A DNA stretch of 47,020 nucleotides, taken from the NCBI GenBank assembly GCA_016787605.1, contig JAEUUE010000092.1, forward strand, positions 1 to 47,020, given 5' to 3'. Below are positions 25,401 through 32,489 of the stretch, in pieces. How positions within the stretch are numbered: position 1 is the first letter of the stretch; each line of letters opens with the position of its first letter. This DNA comes from Cyclobacteriaceae bacterium (GTDB lineage Bacteria > Bacteroidota > Bacteroidia > Cytophagales > Cyclobacteriaceae). Position numbers and translations under genes: made by a program. The notes beneath the pieces were generated by a model. It searched no databases. It was given only the letters and a program-made list of their open reading frames with translations, and had not been told where the DNA came from.

Positions 25401-25919
25401 ATGAACCGCTCACAATTCCTGCAGCGGACCGTCATCGGCGGTGCCGCTGCCCTCACCTTTCCACTTCTTTCACGCGGCCAGCAGACCCAGGAACGGCCGC
25501 CGGCGATCAACCTCGATATCGTGAAAGAGTTTGTCACTGTTTCTCACGGCAAGTTCGACCGATGCAAAGAGATGTTGGAAAACGATCCTCAGCTCCTCCA
25601 TGTGTCGTACGACTGGGGTGGCGGCGACTTTGAATCAGGCATTGAGGCGGCGGGTCATGTGGGCAACCGGGAAATCGCCGAGTATCTCCTTGGAAAAGGC
25701 GCCCGCTACAATGTGTACCTGGCCTCCATGCTGGGCCATCTCGAGACGGTCAGGAATGTGCTGACCTTCAACCCTGGGTTGCTGAACTCCAAGGGTCCGC
25801 ATGGCTTCACAATGCTGCATCACGCCAACAAGGGAGGCGATCCTTCAAAAGCCGTTGTGGATTACCTCGTTTCACTTGGAGCGAAGGAGACGAAGATAGA
25901 TTTCTACGCTAAACGCTGA
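25401..25919 (+). CDS. Exported ankyrin-repeat protein
   Basis: A 172-residue protein. The N-terminus (MNRSQFLQRTVIGGAAALTFPLLSRG) resembles a Tat signal but lacks the twin arginine, so Sec or Tat export is uncertain. The body has about three ankyrin units: HGKFDRCKEMLENDPQLL, GNREIAEYLLGKGARYN, GHLETVRNVLTFNPGLLN and GFTMLHHANKGG. Ankyrin repeats bind proteins; no enzyme domain is present. The gene stands alone, and repeats of about nine bases follow its stop. Confidence 0.85.
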   Translation: MNRSQFLQRTVIGGAAALTFPLLSRGQQTQERPPAINLDIVKEFVTVSHGKFDRCKEMLENDPQLLHVSYDWGGGDFESGIEAAGHVGNREIAEYLLGKGARYNVYLASMLGHLETVRNVLTFNPGLLNSKGPHGFTMLHHANKGGDPSKAVVDYLVSLGAKETKIDFYAKR

Positions 25920-25920
25920 C

Positions 25921-25960
25921 CCTTTGCGCCTTATAGCGCCTTGGCGAGCTTCGCGTTAGA
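25921..25960 (+). repeat. Degenerate repeat array (about 9-base period)
   Basis: Four related units around CTTxGCG lie directly after the ankyrin gene stop: CTTTGCGC, CTTATAGCGC, CTTGGCGAG, CTTCGCGTTAG. The array is shorter and more irregular than the 7- and 8-mer arrays elsewhere in the window but sits in the same kind of place, between two convergent genes. Confidence 0.55.
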
Positions 25961-25976
25961 TCAATTCATTTTTCCT

Positions 25977-26567
25977 TTAACCATTCACCTTCCGCCACTC
26001 CAAAGCGAACTGCTGCAGTTCCGGGAAGAACAACTTGAACTCCCTTTCGAAGTCGGCGTAACTGGTCCGCAGGTCGTGGATTGCCTGCTCCATCTTCGAT
26101 TCAAAAGTTGCCCGGCGCGACATGCCGGTGAGAGCCCGCTGGATACCTTCTACCTGCGCGTAGTTCAGCAACCAGTTACCGCGCGTCATGTAGGTGAGCA
26201 GGTGCTTGACCGAATCGGGCAGAATCGGCTCATGGCGCATCATGAGCTGGTAAGCCCGTTGACTGTAAGCCTCGAGGGGTTCATCCGCGTAGTCCGACCA
26301 TCCGGAGGCCAGGAAGTGATCATAGAAGATATCCACGATGACCGAAGAGTAATGCCGGTACGTGGGCCACAGGCGCGCCTTGCTTTGTTTGACCACCGGG
26401 TGCCGGTCGGTAAAGGCATCAATGGCCCGGTGAAGTTCCACCCCCCGCGCAATGCCTTCGCCAAATTGCGTCTTCAAATCCCTGCCTCTGACAAAGTCGC
26501 CAATGAAGTTGCCTACCATCAAGGCTTCGTCGTTTCCTGACAGGTGTAAATGAGCAAGGAAGTTCAC
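25977..26567 (-). CDS. ACP phosphodiesterase-like protein (AcpH/DUF479)
   Basis: A 196-residue protein that starts with GTG at 26567 (MNFLAHLHLSG, the family's usual MNFLAHxxL start). AcpH removes 4'-phosphopantetheine from acyl carrier protein. Motifs seen: GNFIGDFVRG, GVELHRAIDAFTDRHPVV with conserved His and Asp, and IVDIFYDHFLA. These residues are the HD-like metal set of the family. Length matches. Some Bacteroidota members may act on other substrates, so enzyme identity is by family only. Confidence 0.88.
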   Translation of the reverse strand: MNFLAHLHLSGNDEALMVGNFIGDFVRGRDLKTQFGEGIARGVELHRAIDAFTDRHPVVKQSKARLWPTYRHYSSVIVDIFYDHFLASGWSDYADEPLEAYSQRAYQLMMRHEPILPDSVKHLLTYMTRGNWLLNYAQVEGIQRALTGMSRRATFESKMEQAIHDLRTSYADFEREFKLFFPELQQFALEWRKVNG

Positions 26568-26659
26568 ACGGCAAAATACGAAGCACTTTTCTTCTTCCTC
26601 AGGAGTTTCGTTCTTGGTGCAGGACCATTTATTTCTGAATTTCGTGCGTAATTCCAGTC

Positions 26660-27046
26660 ATGGACACCCTCCACCGCCTTCGTACCCTCATTGCCCTCGC
26701 TGCCGCCGACGGAGAGTTGGGGGAAAAGGAGCGTCATTTTATTCTTTCCATCGGACTCGCCAATCACCTGATGGTGGCAGAAGTGCTGCCGCTCTTCGCG
26801 CTACCGGCCACTTCGGCCAAGGATGTGGTGCTGACGCGCAATAAGGAAGAGTTGCTTCTGGAGCTGGTGCAGTTGATGCAAATCGACGGCAAGATATACC
26901 AGGCAGAAATGCGGTTTTGCGCTCATGTGGCCGCGCGGCTGGGCTTTCGCGAGGAAGCCATCTTTGAACTTATGCTCCGGGCCCATGAGTTTGCGGCCGA
27001 CAAGCAAAAATTGGTTCAGGCCTTGGGGGACTACGGGGCGGTGTAA
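26660..27046 (+). CDS. TerB-like small acidic helical protein
   Basis: A 128-residue, all-helical cytoplasmic protein. The pairs LIALAAADGELGEKERHFI and LVQLMQIDGKIYQAEMRFC are the duplicated 'A.aDG.i...E..' motifs of TerB domains, whose acidic residues bind metal in tellurite-resistance TerB. No other ter genes are near, so tellurite resistance is not implied; stand-alone TerB proteins are common and of unknown role. It starts on an ATG at 26660, 92 bases from the divergent AcpH-like start. Confidence 0.78.
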   Translation: MDTLHRLRTLIALAAADGELGEKERHFILSIGLANHLMVAEVLPLFALPATSAKDVVLTRNKEELLLELVQLMQIDGKIYQAEMRFCAHVAARLGFREEAIFELMLRAHEFAADKQKLVQALGDYGAV

Positions 27047-27072
27047 CCGCCGGAATCAAGTGACGTCTGACC

Positions 27073-28959
27073 TTAGGTGTGCAGGCCGATAAAGTGCCAT
27101 CGGTAGAGGAACAGTACGTGTATTATGGCGCAGGCGCACACCACCGAATAATAGATTCGGAAGGAGAGGATCCCGCGTCGGGTTTGCCATAGCCGAACGG
27201 TGGCGATAACCATCAAGGATACAGCGACGGGTAGCAGGTATGACCACTCCTGCACGAGACGGAATACGTCGGGAACACCGAAGTAGAAGTCGTTAATGTT
27301 TCGGGCAAGATACATGAAGCCTCCAAAAAAGTGAACCATGATGAGTGTCAATACCAGTAACCCAGGAAGCAGATACGCCTGGGGAACCAGTACCTGCGAG
27401 GCGTAGCCTTCTATCTTTCTCCTCCGAATGAGCACCCACAGGCGGTAGAGGGGTACAAACAGGAAAGTCAGGATGAAGACGAGGACAAGTACATAGTATT
27501 CGTTGATCAGAACGGGATCATCGTACCAGGCCACCGGGGTGAGACTGACCGGAAGATAGAAGCCGGCCAGATTGATGTTGGTGTAAAGGCGGGCGATGCT
27601 GCCCGATTCGTCGCGTTGAAAGACAAGGTATTGTTCCGGAGCGGATTGATTCTGGAAAGTCAATGAATCCACCGGACGATAGTGCCTCCAATCGCCATTC
27701 TGGTAGGTGACCAGATCGCCCTGTTCTGAAATCTTTAATTCAAGCTTCCCCTGATACAAGGCCAATAAGTCTTCCACCGAGGTGTGGTTATAGCGTTCAC
27801 TACGGTACACGCCGGCAAATTCACGAACGTCCAGGGTCATGGGCTGACGCAAGCCACCGCCGGCATGGCCAGGAAACAGGTGTGGAAAAAATGCACTTCG
27901 GAACATCTCCAGGAAATTGTCAGTCTGTGTGTTGGTGGAGATGAAGAGACCAAGGTTTTGGTCCGGGAAGACAATGAACTCAGACAGGAAGCCGGTGAAG
28001 GCGCCGCCTTTCGCCAGGCCCTTGGCGCCGTACAAGAACTGCTCTTCCATACCAAGCGTGTAGCCCATTAGATCGGGATGACTGGTGAAGTGCTGTTGCT
28101 TTAGTCGTTCAAAGGATGTAGGGTTCAGGAGTCTCCCGGTTGGTTTCAGGAACTCAATCAGCAATTTCCGCATGTCGCTTGCACAGGACAGGGCGCTTCC
28201 TGCCGGGGTGGCGTGCCGCGGGTAACAGGCCACGGCCTCGAATGTGTCGCGCGTTCGATAACCGGTGGCGTAGGCCTCGAGTTGTGGGTAATCATCCGGA
28301 AGGAAGTAGGTGGTATGCCGCATGCCCAATCGATCAAAAATGTTCTTCTGGACGTACGCGGTGAAAGACATGCCGCTGACACGCTCCACAATATGGCCTG
28401 CCAACGCATAGCCGTAGTTCGAATAGTTGATCTCCGTACCTGGCGATTGAAAAGAGGAGGGCATGAGAGCCTTCAGGTGATCACCCAGCGGCTGGATTTC
28501 TTTTTCGCTCCGGGCCAGGTAGCCAATTAAGCGGTCATTGAATCCCGCTGTATGCGTCAGCAGGTCGGTCAGCGTAATCGGCCTGCCCGGTGGATCCACG
28601 GCGAACCCGTCCAGGTACTGATTGACATCCGCCAGCAGATCGAGCTTACCTTCATCGACCAGTTGCAGGACGGCAATAGCCGTGAAGAGCTTCCCCACAG
28701 AACCGAGCTGAAACAAGGTGGTCGTATCGGCCGCTTGATTACGTTCCACCTGTTTCAACCCAAACGATTTGATATACGAGGAATCCCCAATCACGAGGGC
28801 TACTGTCCCGCCAGGAATCAGTTTTTCATTCAACCCCTGTTGGAAGAGCGAGTCGCACTTCCGAACCGCCGTTTGAAAGTCGGATTGCGAAAATGCGCCC
28901 AGGTACATGGCCAGGAAGGCCGTGAGGAGGGCAGGGCGTCTCGATACTATGTATTGCAT
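27073..28959 (-). CDS. Serine hydrolase (class C beta-lactamase/PBP-like) with four C-terminal membrane segments
   Basis: A 628-residue protein with an N-terminal signal (LLTAFLAMYLGAFSQ). The extracytoplasmic domain has the catalytic SVGK (Ser87, Lys90) and the YSN motif at about 179-181, as in class C beta-lactamases, esterases and D-aminopeptidases. Residues 330-480 form a beta-rich linker, then four hydrophobic segments follow (YYVLVLVFILTFLFVPLY, LLPGLLVLTLIMVHFF, YLLPVAVSLMVIATV, YYSVVCACAIIHVLFLY), anchoring it in the inner membrane. Bacillus and Bacteroidota have similar anchored forms of unknown substrate. It diverges from lepA with 122 bases between. Confidence 0.9.
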   Translation of the reverse strand: MQYIVSRRPALLTAFLAMYLGAFSQSDFQTAVRKCDSLFQQGLNEKLIPGGTVALVIGDSSYIKSFGLKQVERNQAADTTTLFQLGSVGKLFTAIAVLQLVDEGKLDLLADVNQYLDGFAVDPPGRPITLTDLLTHTAGFNDRLIGYLARSEKEIQPLGDHLKALMPSSFQSPGTEINYSNYGYALAGHIVERVSGMSFTAYVQKNIFDRLGMRHTTYFLPDDYPQLEAYATGYRTRDTFEAVACYPRHATPAGSALSCASDMRKLLIEFLKPTGRLLNPTSFERLKQQHFTSHPDLMGYTLGMEEQFLYGAKGLAKGGAFTGFLSEFIVFPDQNLGLFISTNTQTDNFLEMFRSAFFPHLFPGHAGGGLRQPMTLDVREFAGVYRSERYNHTSVEDLLALYQGKLELKISEQGDLVTYQNGDWRHYRPVDSLTFQNQSAPEQYLVFQRDESGSIARLYTNINLAGFYLPVSLTPVAWYDDPVLINEYYVLVLVFILTFLFVPLYRLWVLIRRRKIEGYASQVLVPQAYLLPGLLVLTLIMVHFFGGFMYLARNINDFYFGVPDVFRLVQEWSYLLPVAVSLMVIATVRLWQTRRGILSFRIYYSVVCACAIIHVLFLYRWHFIGLHT

Positions 28960-29007
28960 AGTACCAGAACGAGGGCCTCGCGAAATTGGTTGTGCCGATC
29001 CCTCGGA

Positions 29008-29035
29008 CTGTCTGCTACAGGGTAGCCGCAGACAG
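29008..29035. other. Hairpin between divergent serine hydrolase and lepA genes
   Basis: CTGTCTGC (29008-29015) is repeated inverted as GCAGACAG (29028-29035) across a 12-base loop. It lies just upstream of the lepA -7 element and could be a protein-binding site or an mRNA leader structure. No T-tract follows on either strand, so it is not a standard terminator. Confidence 0.5.
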
Positions 29036-29046
29036 GGAAATTTGGC

Positions 29047-29054
29047 TACTTTTG
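29047..29054 (+). promoter_or_regulatory. Putative -7 element of lepA
   Basis: TACTTTTG fits TAnnTTTG and lies 27 bases before the lepA ATG, leaving a short leader. The matching TTG 19 bases upstream is absent, so the promoter would depend on other contacts or is weak. Confidence 0.5.
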
Positions 29055-29081
29055 CACCTCATTTAGGCTGATTACCGGGGA

Positions 29082-30866
29082 ATGGAAAATATTCGCAACT
29101 TCTGCATCATTGCTCACATCGATCACGGGAAGAGCACGCTGGCTGACCGCCTGCTGGAATTTACCGGGACCTTGACCGACCGGCAAATGCAGGCCCAGGT
29201 GCTGGATAATATGGATCTGGAGCGCGAAAAGGGCATTACTATCAAGGCCCACGCGATCCAGATGAACTACAAGCACAAGGGAAAGGACTACATCCTTAAC
29301 CTGATCGACACCCCTGGCCACGTGGACTTCTCCTATGAGGTGTCGAGGTCGATTGCCGCGTGTGAAGGGGCCTTGCTCATCGTCGACGCCGCCCAGGGCA
29401 TCCAGGCGCAGACCATTTCCAACCTCTACCTGGCCCTGGAGCATAACCTCACGATTATTCCCATCCTGAATAAGATCGACTTGCCGGCGGCCATGCCGGA
29501 AGAGGTAACGGACCAGATCGTTGACCTGATCGGCTGTACCCGGGAGTCGGTCCTGAAAGCAAGCGCCAAAGAGGGCACGGGCATCGAAGAAATCCTGGAA
29601 GCAGTCGTGGACCGCGTCCCTGCTCCCAAGGGCGATCCCGAGGCTCCGCTGCAAGCCATGATTTTTGACTCGGTGTTCAATTCGTTCCGCGGCATTGAAG
29701 TGTACTTCCGTGTCTTCAATGGCAGCATCAAGAAGAATGACCGTATCCGTTTTGTGAACGTCGGCACAGAGCACAATGCCGATGAAATCGGCGTGCTTAA
29801 GCTGGACAAGCATCCCCGCAACGAAATCAGCGCCGGCAATGTAGGCTACCTGATCTCGGGCATCAAAGTGGCCAAAGAAGTAAAGGTGGGGGACACCATC
29901 ACCAAGGTGGAGAACCCGGGACCGGCTATCAAGGGATTCGAAGACGTGAAGCCCATGGTATTCGCGGGAATCTACCCGGTGGACACCCATGAGTTTGAAG
30001 AGCTGCGGGCATCCATGGAGAAACTTCAGCTGAACGACGCATCCCTGGTGTGGGAGCCCGAGACTTCGGCGGCGCTTGGCTTTGGATTCCGTTGCGGCTT
30101 CCTTGGTATGCTGCATATGGAAATCATCCAGGAGCGACTGGAGCGGGAGTTCGGAATGACGGTCATCACCACGGTGCCTTCCGTTCAATTCCGCGCGCTG
30201 CTCACCAACGGTAAGGTGATTGAAATCAATGCCCCGTCGGAGATGCCCGACCCCACGCAACTGGAGATGATCGAAGAGCCCTACATCACCGCCCAGATCA
30301 TCACCAAGGCGGATTACATCGGCGCCATCATCGGCTTGTGCATGGACAAGCGGGGCATCATCAAGAACCAGATGTACCTGACGAGCGACCGGGTGGAGTT
30401 GACGTTCGACATGCCCCTGGCAGAGATTGTCTTTGATTTTTACGACAAGCTAAAAACCATTTCACGCGGCTATGCCTCGCTCGACTATCACCTGATCGGC
30501 TTCCGGGAGAGCGATATGGTCAAGCTCGATGTTCAGTTGAACGGCGAGAAGGTGGATGCGCTTTCGGCGATCGTTCACCGCGACAAGGCCTATGAGTGGG
30601 GTCGCAAACTCTGTGAGAAACTGAAGGAACTGATTCCTCGTCACATGTTCGAGGTGGCGATCCAGGCCACCATCGGGCAGAAGATCATCGCCCGCGAGAC
30701 GGTAAGCGCCATGCGCAAGAACGTGTTGGCCAAGTGCTACGGCGGGGATATTTCGCGTAAGCGGAAGCTTTTGGAGAAGCAGAAGAAAGGTAAGAAACGC
30801 ATGCGCCAGGTCGGCTCGGTGGAAATTCCGCAGGAGGCGTTTATGGCGGTATTGAAAATTGAATAA
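29082..30866 (+). CDS. lepA: Elongation factor 4 (LepA)
   Basis: A 594-residue translational GTPase that acts on stalled or mispositioned ribosomes. The G1 motif is in [18 protein letters not shown]3 in [14 protein letters not shown] and G4 in ILNKIDLP. The C-terminal LepA-specific domain is present, including [17 protein letters not shown] and a lysine-rich end ([20 protein letters not shown]). Length is normal. The start [17 protein letters not shown] is the family's. folD follows after 3 bases, so the two are cotranscribed. Confidence 0.98.
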   Translation: MENIRNFCIIAHIDHGKSTLADRLLEFTGTLTDRQMQAQVLDNMDLEREKGITIKAHAIQMNYKHKGKDYILNLIDTPGHVDFSYEVSRSIAACEGALLIVDAAQGIQAQTISNLYLALEHNLTIIPILNKIDLPAAMPEEVTDQIVDLIGCTRESVLKASAKEGTGIEEILEAVVDRVPAPKGDPEAPLQAMIFDSVFNSFRGIEVYFRVFNGSIKKNDRIRFVNVGTEHNADEIGVLKLDKHPRNEISAGNVGYLISGIKVAKEVKVGDTITKVENPGPAIKGFEDVKPMVFAGIYPVDTHEFEELRASMEKLQLNDASLVWEPETSAALGFGFRCGFLGMLHMEIIQERLEREFGMTVITTVPSVQFRALLTNGKVIEINAPSEMPDPTQLEMIEEPYITAQIITKADYIGAIIGLCMDKRGIIKNQMYLTSDRVELTFDMPLAEIVFDFYDKLKTISRGYASLDYHLIGFRESDMVKLDVQLNGEKVDALSAIVHRDKAYEWGRKLCEKLKELIPRHMFEVAIQATIGQKIIARETVSAMRKNVLAKCYGGDISRKRKLLEKQKKGKKRMRQVGSVEIPQEAFMAVLKIE

Positions 30867-30869
30867 GCC

Positions 30870-31763
30870 ATGACGGAGACCGCCACCAAGTCGTACACGC
30901 TGATCGACGGCCGCAAAATCGCCGGCGAGATCAAACAGGAGATTACCCAGAAGGTGATCGAGCGGAAACAGGCCGGAAAGAAAATTCCGCACCTCGCGTT
31001 CATCCTGGTGGGCGACGACGGGGCCAGCCAGACCTACGTGGATCACAAGGTCAAGGCGTGCAAGGATGTCGGCTTTCACTACACCATGATGCGCTTCGCC
31101 GATACCATTTCCGAGGAGAAACTGAGCAAGCACATCGTAGCGGTCAACAACGATGACGATGTCGACGGCTTTATCGTTCAGCTCCCGCTGCCCCCGCACA
31201 TTTCCGTAGAGCACATCACCGACAAGATTCGCCCCGACAAGGATGTCGACGGGTTTACCAACCGCAATTTCGGGAGCATCGTCTCCAAGGTGCCGCTGCT
31301 GATGCCCGCTACTCCGTTCGGGGTTATCGAATTGCTCCGCCGCTACAATATCGAGACGGAAGGCAAGCATGCGGTGGTTGTTGGTGCCAGCCGGATCGTA
31401 GGCGCCCCGCTCAGCATGATGCTCGCCGAGCATGGCCATGCGACGGTCACGATCTGTCACAAGTACACCGTCAACCTGAAAGCCTATACGCAGATGGCCG
31501 ACATCCTGCTGGTGGGCGTCGGAAAACCCGGCCTGATCACCGCCGACATGGTGAAGGAGGGAGCCGTCGTCATTGATATTGGTACTACGCGCGTGGAAGA
31601 TCCTTCCAAGCCGACGGGCTATTCCATGAAAGGCGATGTGGATTTCAAGAACGTCGCACCGAAGTGTTCCTTTATCACCCCGGTGCCGGGCGGCGTAGGC
31701 CCTATGACCATTGCGTCGCTGCTCCTGAATACCCTCCGCGCGACCGAATTGAGCCACCCGTAA
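30870..31763 (+). CDS. folD: Methylenetetrahydrofolate dehydrogenase / methenyltetrahydrofolate cyclohydrolase
   Basis: A 297-residue bifunctional enzyme of one-carbon metabolism. The catalytic lysine is in ASQTYVDHKVKAC, the substrate loop in VQLPLPPHI, DVDGFTNRNFGSI precedes the NADP-binding VVVGASRIVGAPLSMML, and the C-terminal PVPGGVGPMTIASLL closes the active site. A short N-terminal extension (MTETATKSYTLIDGRKIA) is common in Bacteroidota. It follows lepA by 3 bases and is separated from queE by the octamer array. Confidence 0.97.
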   Translation: MTETATKSYTLIDGRKIAGEIKQEITQKVIERKQAGKKIPHLAFILVGDDGASQTYVDHKVKACKDVGFHYTMMRFADTISEEKLSKHIVAVNNDDDVDGFIVQLPLPPHISVEHITDKIRPDKDVDGFTNRNFGSIVSKVPLLMPATPFGVIELLRRYNIETEGKHAVVVGASRIVGAPLSMMLAEHGHATVTICHKYTVNLKAYTQMADILLVGVGKPGLITADMVKEGAVVIDIGTTRVEDPSKPTGYSMKGDVDFKNVAPKCSFITPVPGGVGPMTIASLLLNTLRATELSHP

Positions 31764-31789
31764 CGTTTTTCCGGAGGCGCTCGTCCGGC

Positions 31790-31869
31790 CACCTCAGCAC
31801 CTTAGTACTTCAACAACTCAGCACGTCGGCACCTCAACACCTCAACACGTGAACACCTTAACACTTCCC
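31790..31869 (+). repeat. Octamer tandem array, ten degenerate units, entering queE
   Basis: Ten consecutive 8-base units: CACCTCAG, CACCTTAG, TACTTCAA, CAACTCAG, CACGTCGG, CACCTCAA, CACCTCAA, CACGTGAA, CACCTTAA, CACTTCCC (consensus CACCTCAA). Only two adjacent units are identical. The array runs up to 3 bases before the ATG at 31873 and includes the GTG at 31849, the two possible starts of queE. The same consensus occurs at 24896-24943. Confidence 0.9.
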
Positions 31870-32454
31870 CTCATGGAGGATTTCCTCACGCTGCAGGGCG
31901 AGGGGTATCACCAGGGAAAGGCAGCCTACTTTCTCCGCCTGGGGGGCTGCGACGTGGGCTGCGTATGGTGTGACGTGAAGGAGTCCTGGCCGGCAGAGGC
32001 TCACCCTCCCGTAGCCGTTACTGAGATGGCCGAGCGGGCCAGGCAAAGTGGCGCTCCCCTGGCGGTGGTAACCGGGGGCGAGCCTACCATGTACAACTTG
32101 CAGGCGCTAACCGATGCGCTTCATGCCAAGGGATTGCACACGCACCTGGAGACGTCCGGCGTTAATCCCATTACCGGTTCATGGGATTGGGTATGCCTGT
32201 CGCCCAAGAAGTTCAGAAAGCCGGATCCTTCCAGTTACGGGAAGGCGGACGAGTTGAAGGTTATCGTTTTTCATCCCAGCGACCTGGCATGGGCCGAACA
32301 GGAAGCTGCGCGCGTGAACCCGGCATGCCGATTGTACCTGCAGCCGGAATGGTCCAAAGAAAAAGAGATGGTTCCCCTGATCGTGGAATACATCAAGAAG
32401 CATCCCCGGTGGCGGATTTCTCTTCAGGTGCACAAGTACTTAAACATCCCCTGA
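31849..32454 (+). CDS. queE: 7-carboxy-7-deazaguanine synthase (QueE)
   Basis: A 201-residue radical-SAM enzyme of queuosine synthesis that converts 6-carboxytetrahydropterin into 7-carboxy-7-deazaguanine. The cluster-binding cysteines are in GGCDVGCVWCDVKESW (CxxxCxxC), preceded by LQGEGYHQG, and VVTGGEPTMYN follows. The start is ambiguous: GTG at 31849 lies within the octamer array and gives LTLPLMEDF, close to the LPxME start of relatives; the ATG at 31873 would give a 193-residue form. Without an annotated start, either could be used. queD lies 3 kb downstream. Confidence 0.93.
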   Translation: MNTLTLPLMEDFLTLQGEGYHQGKAAYFLRLGGCDVGCVWCDVKESWPAEAHPPVAVTEMAERARQSGAPLAVVTGGEPTMYNLQALTDALHAKGLHTHLETSGVNPITGSWDWVCLSPKKFRKPDPSSYGKADELKVIVFHPSDLAWAEQEAARVNPACRLYLQPEWSKEKEMVPLIVEYIKKHPRWRISLQVHKYLNIP

Positions 32455-32489
32455 AGCGTTTTAACTCCGGGTGCGTATCTTCACGCAGT

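Noticed and set aside
25401-25478. Tat signal on the ankyrin protein
   Set aside because: The twin arginine is missing (NRSQFLQR), so only a general export signal can be claimed.
26660-27046. Tellurite-resistance function for the TerB-like protein
   Set aside because: No other ter genes are present; single TerB domains occur in many contexts.
29046-30260. Long minus-strand frame (404 codons) inside lepA
   Set aside because: It is antisense to a clear lepA gene, has no family features and mirrors its codon bias; a typical shadow in GC-rich DNA.
30462-31757. Long minus-strand frame (431 codons) across the lepA-folD junction
   Set aside because: Both genes it opposes are secure. The sequence is arginine-, leucine- and valine-rich without domains.
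31790-31869. CRISPR array
   Set aside because: Units are 8 bases without spacers, and no cas gene is present.
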